From the NCBI GenBank assembly GCA_963846775.1, contig CAWJXB010000002.1:1-64000 (forward strand): a stretch of DNA of 64,000 bases, read 5' to 3'. Made by a program: the position numbers and the translations under genes. The stretch is from CAVYXA01 sp963846775. GTDB taxonomy: Bacteria > Verrucomicrobiota > Verrucomicrobiia > Chthoniobacterales > UBA10450. The notes beneath the pieces were generated by a model. That model was not told where the DNA came from. It was given only the letters and a program-made list of their open reading frames with translations, and ran no database searches. Positions 19,490 through 29,086 of this stretch are shown piece after piece. Each line of letters begins with the position of its first letter. Position 1 is the stretch's first letter.

Positions 19490-20392
19490 GTGGAACTCAG
19501 GCACTTGCGCTATTTCGTGGCCGTGGCCGAGATCGAAAACGTCTCGCGCGCGGCGCTGAAGCTGCATGTCTCGCAGCCTGCGCTCAGCCGACAAATCCGC
19601 GATCTCGAAGACGAACTTGGATTCTGCCTGCTTGAACGCACGGCCAAGTCAGTTCGGTTAACCGACGCAGGCCGGGCGTTCCTCGACAATGCGCGCGCGT
19701 TATTGCAAAACGCGGACGAAGCCGTCACCAAAGCGCGCGCGGTTGCAAGCGCAGAGCCTACCGAACTCCACGTCGGCTACTCACCGACGCCAACCGCCGA
19801 AATTCTGCCGAAAATCTTACGGGCATTTCAGCGGGCGATGCCGAACGCGCACGTCAGATTGCACGATTGGAGCAACAAAGACATTCTCGAAGGGATACGC
19901 GATGGCCGGCTTCAACTCGGATTGATCGTTCCTCCCGCGAAGGCGAGCGCGCTGCCGGACTTACGATATGAGGAATTGTTTCACGAACGCGTTTGCGTAG
20001 CGGTGGCCCCGCAGCATCCGTTCGCCCGGCGTCGCGCTGTTCCGCTGGCCGAGATTGCGGCCGAACCGTTGATTGGCCTCACCCGCGAAGATTATCCGAG
20101 TTACTATGATCTTCTCTCGATCGTCTTCTCGAAGTCGAAACAGAAACCGCGGGTGATCGAGGAATACGACAGTTTTACCGGCATTATTTCGGCCGTCGAA
20201 GCGGGAACCGGGGTCGCCATTGGTGCGGACACTTTGGGTCACAGTTTCGGAAACCGAGTAAAGGTTTTGCACATCACTCCTGAGCCGAAACCAATCTCGG
20301 TCGGCATCGTCGGGGCAAAAGGTCGACTCAGCCCAGCCGCGGAAAAATTCTGGCAATGCGCCAAAGAAGCGGCGTCAGCAAGCGTGAAATGA
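19490..20392 (+). CDS. LysR-family transcriptional regulator
   Basis: The product of 300 residues begins MELRHLRYFVAVAEIENVSRAA (GTG start) with the winged HTH (LHVSQPALSRQIRDLEDELG, about 25-44). A periplasmic-binding-like effector domain follows from residue 90. The divergent arrangement with the DoxX and oxidoreductase genes is the usual layout of a LysR regulator and its targets. The inducer is unknown, but targets with redox functions suggest a quinone or electrophile signal (inference). Confidence 0.9.
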   Translation: MELRHLRYFVAVAEIENVSRAALKLHVSQPALSRQIRDLEDELGFCLLERTAKSVRLTDAGRAFLDNARALLQNADEAVTKARAVASAEPTELHVGYSPTPTAEILPKILRAFQRAMPNAHVRLHDWSNKDILEGIRDGRLQLGLIVPPAKASALPDLRYEELFHERVCVAVAPQHPFARRRAVPLAEIAAEPLIGLTREDYPSYYDLLSIVFSKSKQKPRVIEEYDSFTGIISAVEAGTGVAIGADTLGHSFGNRVKVLHITPEPKPISVGIVGAKGRLSPAAEKFWQCAKEAASASVK

Positions 20393-21085
20393 AATCAGCT
20401 AGGTACTTTACGTCGTATACTCTGGCTTTTGTACAGTGTCGCTTCTTGACCGCGAATGAACCTCCTTGGCGCAAAGCTTCCGCCTTCGCCGAGCCTTGGA
20501 CGGGCACGCCCACTAAACTCCCTTAAATTGGAATTTGTTAATTCTCAGCGAGCGAATTCTCGACTCGAGAGTTGTCCGAGAACTGCGTCGGGCTGCCGCC
20601 TTTCATATTCCCAACCTTTCTCCTGCGCAGATTTGAAATTGTAGACGCCAGGGGCAGCTCGCGCCAGTCGCAACTAAGCCTTTGAGTCGTTGGGCTGAAA
20701 GCGGATGTATCGAACTCTGGCGCGTCTGTCTACTAGGATTTGTGCTAGAATGAGCGCTCTTCTACTCGCCATTCGTGTTCAGGTCGATTTCTCGAAAAAC
20801 TCGCGATGTCCTCTCGTAAAACGACTATGTTTTGAAACGTAAAGCGACGTCTCGAAAATGGCGATTTGGGATTCCTAAGTCTGGCGCGTCTGCCAATTCC
20901 GCCACCCTGGCCGGTCGATTGTCGATCTTAGATTTCCGGTACACGATTGCAAATTGCGAATGCGATCTTCATTGCAAAACGGTATCGAAGCGCTTCGTCG
21001 GTTGCTACAGTTCGTGAGTAGGATTTTCCACTACCACTGAAGAGGGATCGCCCGTCTCTCTTCGGACACAACGTAGCGTTGTCAC
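20393..21085. other. intergenic region, 693 bases, with tRNA-like fragments
   Basis: This stretch lies between the convergent LysR and NrfD genes. It holds a 39-base copy of the tRNA-Leu 5' half (20873-20911) and a shorter match TCTGGCGCGTCTG near 20721-20733. I see no ORF with convincing composition, no integrase and no transposase. Confidence 0.55.
20873..20911 (-). pseudogene. tRNA-Leu 5'-half fragment
   Basis: The 39 bases are identical to the 5' part of tRNA-Leu(TAG) at 786-824 and in the same orientation: acceptor 5' strand, D arm and the anticodon loop up to CTTAGGA. The 3' half, variable arm and T arm are absent, so it cannot be a functional tRNA. It looks like an attachment-site remnant or a segmental duplication. 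Confidence 0.85.
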
Positions 21086-22088
21086 CTAGTAGTGTTCGGC
21101 GGCGAAGACCGATTCCGGATCGCGTCCGGAAACTTTGCCCACGGCGATCCACCCAATGCGACTGATCAGCGCGCCGATCAAAAAGGAAACAGCTGCGAAC
21201 GGAACCATTCCGAAAAATCGCAGAACGATTGCAAGCGGGCCATTTAGAACTTCGCCGATGCGAATCAGCCAGCCCGAGCCATGCTCGTGGATGGCGCGAT
21301 CGGCAACGCCGTGTTTGTCGAGGCTGATCCAAATGAGAAGCGCCGTCTCAACACCGGCCGCATAAAAGCCGAGAAAGTTGAGCGCGGGGATTCGATGACC
21401 CAGTAATTCCAGGACGGCAGCGGCAGATCCTAATCCCGCCGTCCCGAAATGAATCGGCAATAACGTCCGATGTAAGAACCACGCAGGAATCGCGGTCGCG
21501 CCGATAAGGACGCCGGTGTAAGTCGCAAGCAACGTTCCGAAGATTGCTGCGCCAAAAATTAAACTGCCGGCGGCGATCCGCAGAAGTTGATCGATTGCGC
21601 CGGGGAAAATCTGATGAACGTGCAATTCGAGCGCGATCAAACCCGGAACGACACACGCGCCGAATGCGGAAAGAATCCAGGCGCCCATCGACATCGCCGA
21701 GCGATGTTTGAAAACGCGTAGCATGTTCAGGAACAGACGCGGACGTCCAAGATCCATGATCAGCAAGAATAGGCGAAAGGACCGCTCCGGCGATTGCTGC
21801 GATCCACATCGCGCCGCGCGCAATTCCGACACTGGCCGCGAGCGAAGGATCGGCATGGTGAAACATCGCCGCGCCAAGTGCGATCACCGCTGACATCCCC
21901 GCCATTCCACCAAAGAAGAAATAGAGCGGAATTTCCCACGTCCAGACCGGCGGCTTCACAACCGGTTGGCCGTAGTAACCGGGCTTTCTCGGAATGGGCC
22001 CGCCGGCAACATCGACACCTTTGCCCGTAACGACGCCATCTTTCCACGCTTGCTCGCGCAGTTGGTCTAAGCGTTTCTCGGAGGTCAT
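21086..22088 (-). CDS. NrfD/PsrC-type membrane subunit of formate dehydrogenase, frameshifted
   Basis: The ATG at 22088 (MTSEKRLDQLREQAWKDGV) overlaps the FeS-subunit stop. A soluble N terminus of about 60 residues precedes TWEIPLYFFFGGMAGMSAVI, the first helix of NrfD-like quinone-reactive membrane anchors. Near 21765 the frame changes; the second frame (21877 to 21086) adds MDLGRPRLFLNMLRVFKHRSAMSMGAW, the characteristic D-L-G-RP-xRF loop of the family, and six or more helices. It carries electrons from the iron-sulfur subunit to the quinone pool. The break again looks like a single-base error. Confidence 0.82.
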
Positions 22089-23026
22089 GAGAAGAATGCG
22101 AATGCCACGAGCGTCGCGATGATCGATGCGATTGCTGTCGCGAACGCCGCCATCCAGGCTGACTTCAAATAAATGGTTGGGACCTGTGGCTTTGGTGGAA
22201 GACCGTAGGCTTCCGGTTCCCCGAAGATCAGAAAGAACGCGTGAATGCCGCGCACCGATGTTTCGATCGGATCGTAAAGCTGCGCGTCGGCGCAACCATT
22301 TTGCTTCAGATGGTGGACGCGCTCAGTCGCGCGCGCGCGCAAATCATCGAGACGACCAAAGACGATCGACTCAGTCGGACATACTTTGGCGCATGCCGGA
22401 ACCAGTCCGCTCTTTTGTCGATCGTAACAAAACGTGCATTTGAACGCGCCGCCGTGATCCGGCAACGGCGCGGGTCGCCGATCGATCACGCCAAACGGAC
22501 ACGACACCACACAGTAGCCGCAGCCGTTGCAAACGTCATTTTGCACCAGCACCGAACCGACTTCCGTGCGTACGATCGACCCGGTCGGACATGCTTCGAG
22601 ACAGCCGGCTTCCTCGCAATGTTTGCAAACGTCCGATAGGAAGACCCAGCGAAATGGATCATCCGCGTCCGGTCCGTGCCGGACTGGCGGTGAGGCTACG
22701 TCGGACAAGTCTGATTTCTGACCTCTGACTTCTGACTTCTGATTTCCCAAGCCCATCGGCCCCGTGATCTGATTTCCTTTCGCTCGGTCTTGTTCCAGGA
22801 ACATGACATGGCGCCAGGTCGAGGCGCCGAGATGTCCGGTGTTGTCGTAGGAATTTCCCGACCAAACGAAGCCGTCGTCCGGCACGTGATTCCATTCCTT
22901 ACAAGCGACTTCGCAAGCTTTGCAGCCAATGCAAACACTCGGATCGGTGAAGAACCCAACTTCGACATGATCCTGCACGTAGGAATGTTTCCGCTGGTTC
23001 GTGCTCAGGAGTCCTTCGCCGATCAT
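22085..23026 (-). CDS. formate dehydrogenase iron-sulfur (beta) subunit
   Basis: The 313-residue protein holds four 4Fe-4S clusters: CIGCKACEVAC (32-42), CKHCEEAGCLEAC, CNGCGYCVVSC and CTFCYDRQKSGLVPACAKVC, the FdnH/FdoH pattern. A C-terminal hydrophobic helix anchors it to the membrane beside the NrfD subunit. Residues about 94-105 (QKSEVRGQKSD) are encoded by five tandem heptanucleotides at 22711-22745 and form an insertion between the first and second cluster. The subunit takes electrons from the catalytic subunit and passes them to NrfD. The gene is 76 bases downstream of the catalytic subunit. Confidence 0.88.
   Translation of the reverse strand: MIGEGLLSTNQRKHSYVQDHVEVGFFTDPSVCIGCKACEVACKEWNHVPDDGFVWSGNSYDNTGHLGASTWRHVMFLEQDRAKGNQITGPMGLGNQKSEVRGQKSDLSDVASPPVRHGPDADDPFRWVFLSDVCKHCEEAGCLEACPTGSIVRTEVGSVLVQNDVCNGCGYCVVSCPFGVIDRRPAPLPDHGGAFKCTFCYDRQKSGLVPACAKVCPTESIVFGRLDDLRARATERVHHLKQNGCADAQLYDPIETSVRGIHAFFLIFGEPEAYGLPPKPQVPTIYLKSAWMAAFATAIASIIATLVAFAFFS
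22711..22745. repeat. heptanucleotide tandem repeat, five units of CTGAYYT type, inside fdhB
   Basis: Five consecutive 7-base units with consensus CTGA(C/T)(C/T)T occupy exactly 35 bases within the coding sequence. As 35 is not divisible by 3, the flanking sequence must have adjusted the frame. Related arrays occur at 37360-37394 and 60281-60301. Confidence 0.85.
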
Positions 23027-23102
23027 GGATGGACGTTGAAGTGTTGAAGCGCTGCAGCGTTACACCGGGTTAACGATTCAACGGTTGAACGATTTAACGG
23101 GT

Positions 23103-26100
23103 TCACTCGGCCTTTCCGTGTTGACCGTGACCACCGCCTTTCGGGCCCGCCGATTCGCCCGGCGGTGGTTGTTCCGGATGCAGATTTGGCGGGCCGCCAG
23201 CCGGCACATATTTTTTGATCCATTCCTGGAAGGCAGGTCCGCGCGGCAATCGACCCGGCACAATGTTGCACCCGCAAGCCTTCGCTTCCATGATGGTCAC
23301 GTTCGGTTCGCCCGAGATCGGAACCAGATCGTTGGTCGCTCCACCTTGCACCGGTCCATTTGAACCGAAATGAAATGGCATCGCGATTTGGTGAACGGTT
23401 TTTCCGTTGAGCCGCATCGGCCGCATCCTTCGACTCACGAGAGCGCGCGCTTCCACCGCGCCACGCAGACTAACAACGGAAATGAAATCGCCATTGTTGA
23501 CCTTGAGTTTGTTCGCGAGCTCGGGCGACATCTCTGCGAACAATGCCGGCTGCAATTCGGCAAGGTGGCTGAGATAGCGCGACATTCCGCCCGCGGTGTG
23601 GTGCTCAGTCAGGCGATAAGTCGTCAGGACAAATGGAAATCGCGGATCGCCCGGCGGCGCGAATCGGTTTTCATCGCGCGTGAACCAATTCACCACCGGA
23701 TTGGTGTCGCGCGAATAAAGCGCGTTCCGCACCGGCGATTCGAGCGGTTCGTAATGCGTCGGCATCGGTCCATCCTGCAAACCTTTTGCGACGTGTAGCC
23801 AGCCCAGTCCGTCCTCGTGTAATATGAATGGCGAGTCGCCGGGGATCCCATCGAGTCCGCTCTCGTTTCCCGCCGGCCGAAAGTCGGGCGGTTTTTCCAC
23901 CGGAAAGTCCGGCTGATCAATACCGGTCCACTTCCGCTGCGCCGCATCCCACCAAACCAACTTCTTCCCTTCGCTCCACGGCTCGCCGGTCGGCGCCGCG
24001 CTCGCTCTATTATATATAATACGGCGATCGCCAGGCCAGACGAAGCCCCACCCATGCCCAAGGTAGTTTTTCGACTGGCGCGAATTGGCCTTGTTGATCC
24101 CGTCCGGACCGAGCACGCCGGAATAAATCCAGCAGCCGCTCGCAGTTGAACCGTCCGATTTCAATTCGCGGATAACCGTCGACTTGCGGGCCGTGATGCG
24201 GTTTGCCATCGCGGTCCGTGCCAAAGACCACGCCATCGGCATTCGATTGAACATTTGTGTACCAGCCATTGATCTCCGCCAACACAGCTTCCATTTTGGG
24301 ATCGCCCAATTCGTCTTCCGGATACCACCAATCGAGCGCGCGCAACGGTTCATCGAGCGGATCGGTTGACTGCTTCGCCTTTGCGATGATGCGCAACGCC
24401 AGCTGATGCATGAACCACGCTTCGGATCGCGCGTCGCCCGGCGGATCGACCGCTTTCTGGCGCCACTGCAACATCCGCTGCGTCTGCGTGAACGCGCCTT
24501 CCTTTTCCGCATGACCAGCCGCCGGAAAAAGAAAAACTTCCGTTTCGATGTCTTCGGTTCGTAATTCGCCGCGATCGATCTCGGGCGAGTCGCGCCAGAA
24601 TGTGGCGGCCTCGATTTCCACCATATCCCGCACGACGAGCCACTTCAATTTCGAGAGCGAAGTGCGTTGGAAGCGGGAGTTAGCCGCCAGCGACCGCCGG
24701 GTTTTGCCCCATGATGAACATGCCTTCCATTTTTCCGTCCGCCATGTCGTAGAGATATTCGAAGAACGAATGATTCCCGGTGAGTTTCGGGACCCAGCTG
24801 TAGCCGAAGTCGTTTTCGGCGGTCGCATTCTTACCGTAATACGCTTTCAACGTGCTAATGAAATAGGCTGGATAATTGTGCCAGAGACCGGTTGCCTTGG
24901 TCTGGTGGGCAAGGTGCTCGCTCAACTTTTCCTCGCTGCCGTCACCGCGCGGCATCGATAAATAACCCGGCAAAGTATCGTAAAGCGTCGGAATATCGGT
25001 CGAGCCCTGGATTGAGGCGTGACCACGCAAGGCGAGAATACCGCCGCCGGGCCGTCCGATGTTACCAAGCAACAATTGGAGTATCGATGCCGTGCGAATG
25101 ATCTGAACGCCTTTCGAATGCTGCGTCCAACCCAGCGCATAACAAATGGCCGCGGTCTTGTCCCGGCCCGATGCCCTAACGAGTGCATCGGCAACTTTGT
25201 GAAATAGCGCCGGCGAGATCCCGCAGATCTTCTCTACCATTTCCGGTGTGTAACGCGCAAAGTGGCGACGCAATGTTTGGAAGACGCAGCGCGGATGTTG
25301 CAAAGTCAGATCGCGCTCGGGGAAGCTGAGATCGGGATGGCCCTCGTAGAGCCAGCTCTCTTTGTCGTAGGTACGCTGCTGCTCGTTCCAGCCGGAGAAG
25401 AATCCAGCTTCGCCTTCTTCCGTATCGCGAAAATCCTCACGCAAAATGCAGGAAGCGTTAGTGAAGTGAACCACGTAATCGCGAAAGAAAAGATTGTTCT
25501 CGATGATGTGCCTAACGATCCCGCCGAGAAACGCGATGTCGCCGCCGGCACGGATTGGCGCCCAGATGTCGGCCAGCGCGCTCGTCCGGGAAAATCTGGG
25601 ATCGACATGAATGATCGTCGCGCCGCGCTCCTTCGCTTTCATCACCCAGCGGAAACCGACCGGATGCGCCTCGGCCATGGACGAGCCTTCAATTAAGATG
25701 CAATCGGCGTTGGCGAGATCTTGTTGCGCGGTCGTAGCTCCGCCCCGGCCGAAGGAGGTGCCCAGACCGGGCACCGTGCTGCTATGTCATATCCGCGCCT
25801 GGTTGGATATGCACACCATCCCCAGGCCAAGAGTAAACAGTTTTCGGATGAGATAATTTTCTTCGTTGTCGAGCGTCGCGCCGCCGAGATGACAAATCGC
25901 CGTCGTGTGATTGATGGTGCGATTGTCGATCTTGTGAACGAAGGTGCGCTTGCGCGATTCCCAGACGCGATCCGCCACCATGTCCATCGCGCGCTCGAGA
26001 GGAATTTCCTGCCACTCTTTCGCCCGCGGCGCACGATATTTCATTTTCGTTTCGCGTCGCGAATGCGTCAGCAATTGGTACGAGGCCGCACCTTTCGGGC

Positions 26101-26359
26101 AAAGATTTCCTTGATTGATCGGACTTTCCGGATCGCCTTCGATCGAAATCAGCTTTCCCTCTTTATGAAAAATCAGCTGACCGCAACCAACGCCACAGTA
26201 CGGGCAAACCGATCGCGCCACTTCCGCACCGTCGATCCGCGCGTGCATCGCACGCGTTTTGTCGGACATCGCCTCGAGCCCGGTGCCGTCTTTGCCTTCG
26301 CGAATTTGCCGCAGCAGCGGCCATTTCGAAAGCAAGTTACCGAGCGTAGGCATCAACAC
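23103..26359 (-). CDS. formate dehydrogenase catalytic subunit, predicted selenoprotein, two frameshifts downstream
   Basis: The first frame starts at 26359 and has a 4Fe-4S site (CPYCGVGCGQ at 52-61, CPKG at 87-90). It reaches NQARI, then TGA at 25787-25789, then continues in the same frame with HSSTVPGLGTSFGRG. In E. coli FdnG the same place reads ARV-Sec-HGPTVASLAPTFGRG, so the TGA is at the selenocysteine position (codon 191). A SECIS-like hairpin follows. The frame is open to 24680, then shifts near 24690 and again near 24170 into the frame ending at 23103. Molybdopterin-binding segments such as MFIMGQNPAV and GWTQHSKGVQIIRTASILQLLLGNIGRPGGG are visible. No Tat signal is seen, so a cytoplasmic-facing enzyme is likely. 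It oxidises formate to CO2, feeding the FeS and NrfD subunits. Confidence 0.85.
25757..25775 (-). promoter_or_regulatory. bacterial SECIS-like hairpin in fdhA
   Basis: Eleven bases after the in-frame UGA, the mRNA reads GGUGCCCGGUCUGGGCACC: a perfect 7-bp stem closed by loop GGUCU. The apical GGUCU matches the loop of the E. coli fdhF SECIS that SelB recognises, and the distance from UGA to the loop is in the usual range. No bulged U in the stem is visible. Confidence 0.75.
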
Positions 26360-26778
26360 TCCTCTTCTCGATCTTTAATCGCGCGCCGCACGGCATGCAA
26401 AGGCAATTGTTCGTCACGCCGCCTGCTCGCGAATACTTTCGGAGTAACCTTAAGCAATCGGTGGCGGCGGAGGCGAATCGATTTTTCATGCTGCACTTTC
26501 TCGGGCCGGCGGATGAACGTGTCAGCCGCAGCACCAGTCTTGTCTCGTCGTCCAATTGTTCATGTAAAGCCCGTAGAATATCCCGTCAGGAATAACTCCA
26601 CGATGGAAAGATATGGGCTTCAATGAGATGACCGCCTCTGATCCTTCCATCAGACGATGCCACACCTAATGCGTGCGAACGACCGGTCTTGCTCGATCTC
26701 TCGTGGGCGCCACACAATTGTAACAATAGTTCTTTTGCCGGGGCCGCGCTCGCCCATTAGGTTAGCCGCGACCGAGGA
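26360..26778. other. intergenic region, 419 bases
   Basis: The gap is between the divergent fdhA and phosphoesterase genes, so promoters for both should lie here. A minus-strand ORF at 26337-26555 contains NCLCMPCGARLKIEKRS, a possible zinc-ribbon fragment, but it lacks a good start and overlaps fdhA. I see no clear sigma-70 boxes or hairpins. Confidence 0.45.
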
Positions 26779-27657
26779 ATGCAGTCACTCATCCTTCCCC
26801 CCAGGAACGAACGAAGAACATTCAGCGCGCCGCAACGGCTTTCCTTCGACGCTGAATCGACCACATCGATTTCGCCGCGAAAATATCGCGCCGGCTGGAT
26901 TTCGGATGCGCATCTGGGCACGCGCGGCGCGAACGCCGGCGCTCTGCTCACTTTTCTGCGCGAGCACGATTTCGAGACGCTCTACGTGGTGGGAGATTTG
27001 ATCGATATCTGGTCGATGCGCCGCGGGCCGTACTGGCCGCAACAACATAACGACGTGATCCAAAAAATTCTGCGCAAGGCCCGTAAAGGGACGCGCGTCG
27101 TTTATGTTCCGGGAAACCACGACGAGTTGGTCGGCGATTTCCGGGGCAGCTACGGCAACATCGACATTCGGCCAAGCGTCATCCACGTTACCGCCAGCGA
27201 GCAGCGCATTCTGGTCATCCACGGGCATGAGCTCGATACCGTCGTGCAAAACGTGAAGTGGCTGGCGTTTCTCGGCGATGTCGGTTACCAGTTCTTGCTC
27301 TCGCTCAACCCGCTCATCAATTTCTTCCGCCGACGATTCGGTCTCGGTTACTGGTCCCTGAGCGCTTACGCGAAGAAGCGAGTTAAGGACGCGGTCAGTT
27401 TCATTGGCCGGTTCGAGGAAGAAATCGTCCACTACGCGAAAAAGTTTTCCGTCGACGGTGTGCTTTGCGGGCACATTCACAGCGCCGCGATTCGGAAAAT
27501 CGGCAACATCACTTATTACAACTGCGGGGACTGGGTCGAAAGCTGCACCGCGCTGGTGGAAGACGAAACCGGGTGCATTTCGATGGTCGATTACCTGCCA
27601 CACGTCCACGCAATTCTGCCGGCGCCAGGTGTTACCGCGACAACTGCACCTGTTTAA
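26779..27657 (+). CDS. calcineurin-like metallophosphoesterase, UDP-2,3-diacylglucosamine diphosphatase-like
   Basis: The 292-residue protein has the complete binuclear metal site: SDAHLG (42-47), GDLIDIW (72-78), GNHDE (112-116), IHGHELD (148-154) and CGHIHSA near 230. These motifs match LpxH-like phosphoesterases, which remove UMP in lipid A synthesis; the segment after the third motif resembles the UDP-diacylglucosamine family more than the generic one. The first 36 residues look like an unstructured extension, so an internal start (for example in the KYRAGWISDAHLG region) cannot be excluded. It is a single-gene unit on the plus strand. Confidence 0.8.
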   Translation: MQSLILPPRNERRTFSAPQRLSFDAESTTSISPRKYRAGWISDAHLGTRGANAGALLTFLREHDFETLYVVGDLIDIWSMRRGPYWPQQHNDVIQKILRKARKGTRVVYVPGNHDELVGDFRGSYGNIDIRPSVIHVTASEQRILVIHGHELDTVVQNVKWLAFLGDVGYQFLLSLNPLINFFRRRFGLGYWSLSAYAKKRVKDAVSFIGRFEEEIVHYAKKFSVDGVLCGHIHSAAIRKIGNITYYNCGDWVESCTALVEDETGCISMVDYLPHVHAILPAPGVTATTAPV

Positions 27658-27813
27658 GCAGCAATGTCTTTCTTGTCAGAAAGCAGCGCGTGCCTCCGGG
27701 CTCGCGATTCATAGGTCACACAGACGCGACGCATCTGCACAATTCCGCCTCGCGCAATTGACCGATTGCGCACACGAAAGCGAGCGGTTTGGAGGCAAGG
27801 GGTTGCTTTTGAC

Positions 27814-27993
27814 AATAGCCCAGTGTTTCAACGCTGGGCTACGAGTTATGAAAATAAACGAGCCCCGTCAGGGGCGGCAGAGGCGATTCTTTCGTCCCTG
27901 GCGGGACTTGGTCTCCTTTGCTATTCAGTCCCAGCGTTAAAACGCTGGGCTATTATCACAACAAAACTGGCCAGTCCGGCAGTTGCCGGACTG
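27814..27993. repeat. mosaic of four palindromic repeat units
   Basis: Two units contain AGCCCAGYGTTTCAACGCTG-like hairpins (27817-27841 and, in a variant, 27930-27951). Between them lie CCCCGTCAGGGG and GTCCCTGGCGGGAC hairpins, and the block ends with CAGTCCGGCAG/TTGCCGGACTG at 27972-27993. The arrangement resembles the intergenic mosaic elements of other bacteria. Confidence 0.65.
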
Positions 27994-28510
27994 CTTGTGT
28001 CAGGCGCGATTGACGTCTAACCGACCCTCAGTTCTGGCGCTCGAAAAGCGGCCACACCTTTGCTTACGACGCTTTAGACCATTCCGCGTTTAAGTTCCCA
28101 GACCCGCACTGCAGCAGAAATTAATCTTTTTAGACGAACCGACGTCTCCGGCGCGTGAACCGCATTCTCGTCCTCCCAATCTGGCAGTGACTCGGAGTAG
28201 TGTTGCTGAATTTTCGGATTTCTTGTTCGCCCGCCTGGCCAATATTGAATGCCTATCGCGCCGTTTCTTCGAGCGGCCCTTTTCGCTTTTGCGCAGATCG
28301 AATTCATCGTTGATCCAAAGTCTTGCACTTCGTCGTCACAACTTAATGACAGCCAGGTTACATTTGGGAAACTTCGCATGGCCTTTGAACGGGATTGACG
28401 GCCGATTGCTAGGGCAGACACAATGGTCTGTTCAGAAGTCGTACCATAACCGTCAGATCTGCCGCGCTCTAAGCACTCCTTTCGACCCTGACGAGATTTG
28501 TTCTGAAACC

Positions 28511-28543
28511 ACGGCGTTGAAACGCTGGGGCATTCTCACAACC
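28511..28543. repeat. additional copy of the CAACGCTGGGC-type repeat
   Basis: ACGGCGTTGAAACGCTGGGG followed by CATTCTCACAAC matches the unit at 27931-27962 (CAGCGTTAAAACGCTGGGC, TATTATCACAAC) including its right flank. The copy is about 560 bases from the cluster. Confidence 0.6.
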
Positions 28544-28809
28544 CAATCGCATTCGTCATAACGGTACGTTAGAGAAGTTCGCGCAATTGTCGCAATCCGT
28601 TCACCTCGCTGTAATTCAAACGTTACCAGCTTATGACGTGACGTTTCTGGCGTCCGCTCAATGGTAACAGCACGTGTTGGAACAACTCTGATGCGCAATC
28701 ACTCAACCAGAACAAAAACAAAAAAACCCGGCGGTGAATGATTTAGTGGACGCCTTCGCCATGCATTGAGCGCAAAACACAACCGGGAAAACATTCGGGG
28801 GAGGTAAAG

Positions 28810-28849
28810 GATGGGGCCCGCTTGGCGAAGCGAGCCCCATCTCTTTTCT
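28810..28849 (+). terminator. strong hairpin with T-rich tail
   Basis: GATGGGGC pairs with GCCCCATC at 28810-28817 and 28834-28841, with an inner CGCTT/AAGCG stem closing a GGCG loop. TCTTTTCT follows on the plus strand. It resembles a rho-independent terminator but no plus-strand gene ends nearby, so it may instead be a repeat element. Confidence 0.45.
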
Positions 28850-28892
28850 GCCCGGCGTACCCGCCTCGGCAAACTGTTGATACAGAAGAAAG

Positions 28893-29038
28893 ACCCGCGA
28901 ATGACGCGAATAAACGCTAATCATCAAGAGCGAAGGGAAAAATGTAATTCGTTGGCGACTGTCATCAATCGATCCGGCCTTCCATCAAACAATATTCTGT
29001 TTCTCTTTCGCTCGCGTCCATTTGCGTGATTCGCGGGC
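28893..29038. repeat. inverted repeat, about 25-base arms
   Basis: The left arm at 28893-28917 (CCCGCGAATGACGCGAAT core) and the right arm at 29014-29038 (ATTTGCGTGATTCGCGGG core) are inverted copies with a few mismatches, about 96 bases apart. The arms contain no ORF between them, as expected for a MITE-like or paired intergenic repeat. Confidence 0.6.
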
Positions 29039-29086
29039 TTCAGTCGGAATCGTTACGGCTGGGGGCTTCGGCGCGACAAAGGAAAT

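Larger units (their letters stand above)
27658..29085. other. long intergenic, repeat-rich region, about 1.4 kb
   Basis: The stretch separates the phosphoesterase and the first exported-protein gene. It contains a mosaic of palindromes (27814-27993), a further copy at 28511-28543, a strong hairpin at 28810-28841 and an inverted repeat at 28893-29038. A minus-strand ORF at 28074-28421 ends in GRTRNPKIQQHYSESLPDWEDEN and could be a small gene or a remnant, but start and conservation are unsupported. Confidence 0.5.

Noticed and set aside
743..20911. A 20-kb integrated island between tRNA-Leu and its fragment
   Set aside because: The enclosed genes are core respiration and efflux genes with no integrase, transposase or phage genes and no change in composition that I could see.
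22711..22745. CRISPR array
   Set aside because: The units are only 7 bases with no spacers and no cas genes; it is a simple tandem repeat.
25787..25789. TGA in fdhA as a frameshift or nonsense mutation
   Set aside because: The frame does not change across it, it is at the known selenocysteine position, and a SECIS-like hairpin follows.
26785..27609. Minus-strand ORF of 274 residues
   Set aside because: It is antisense to the metallophosphoesterase, whose metal motifs are complete.
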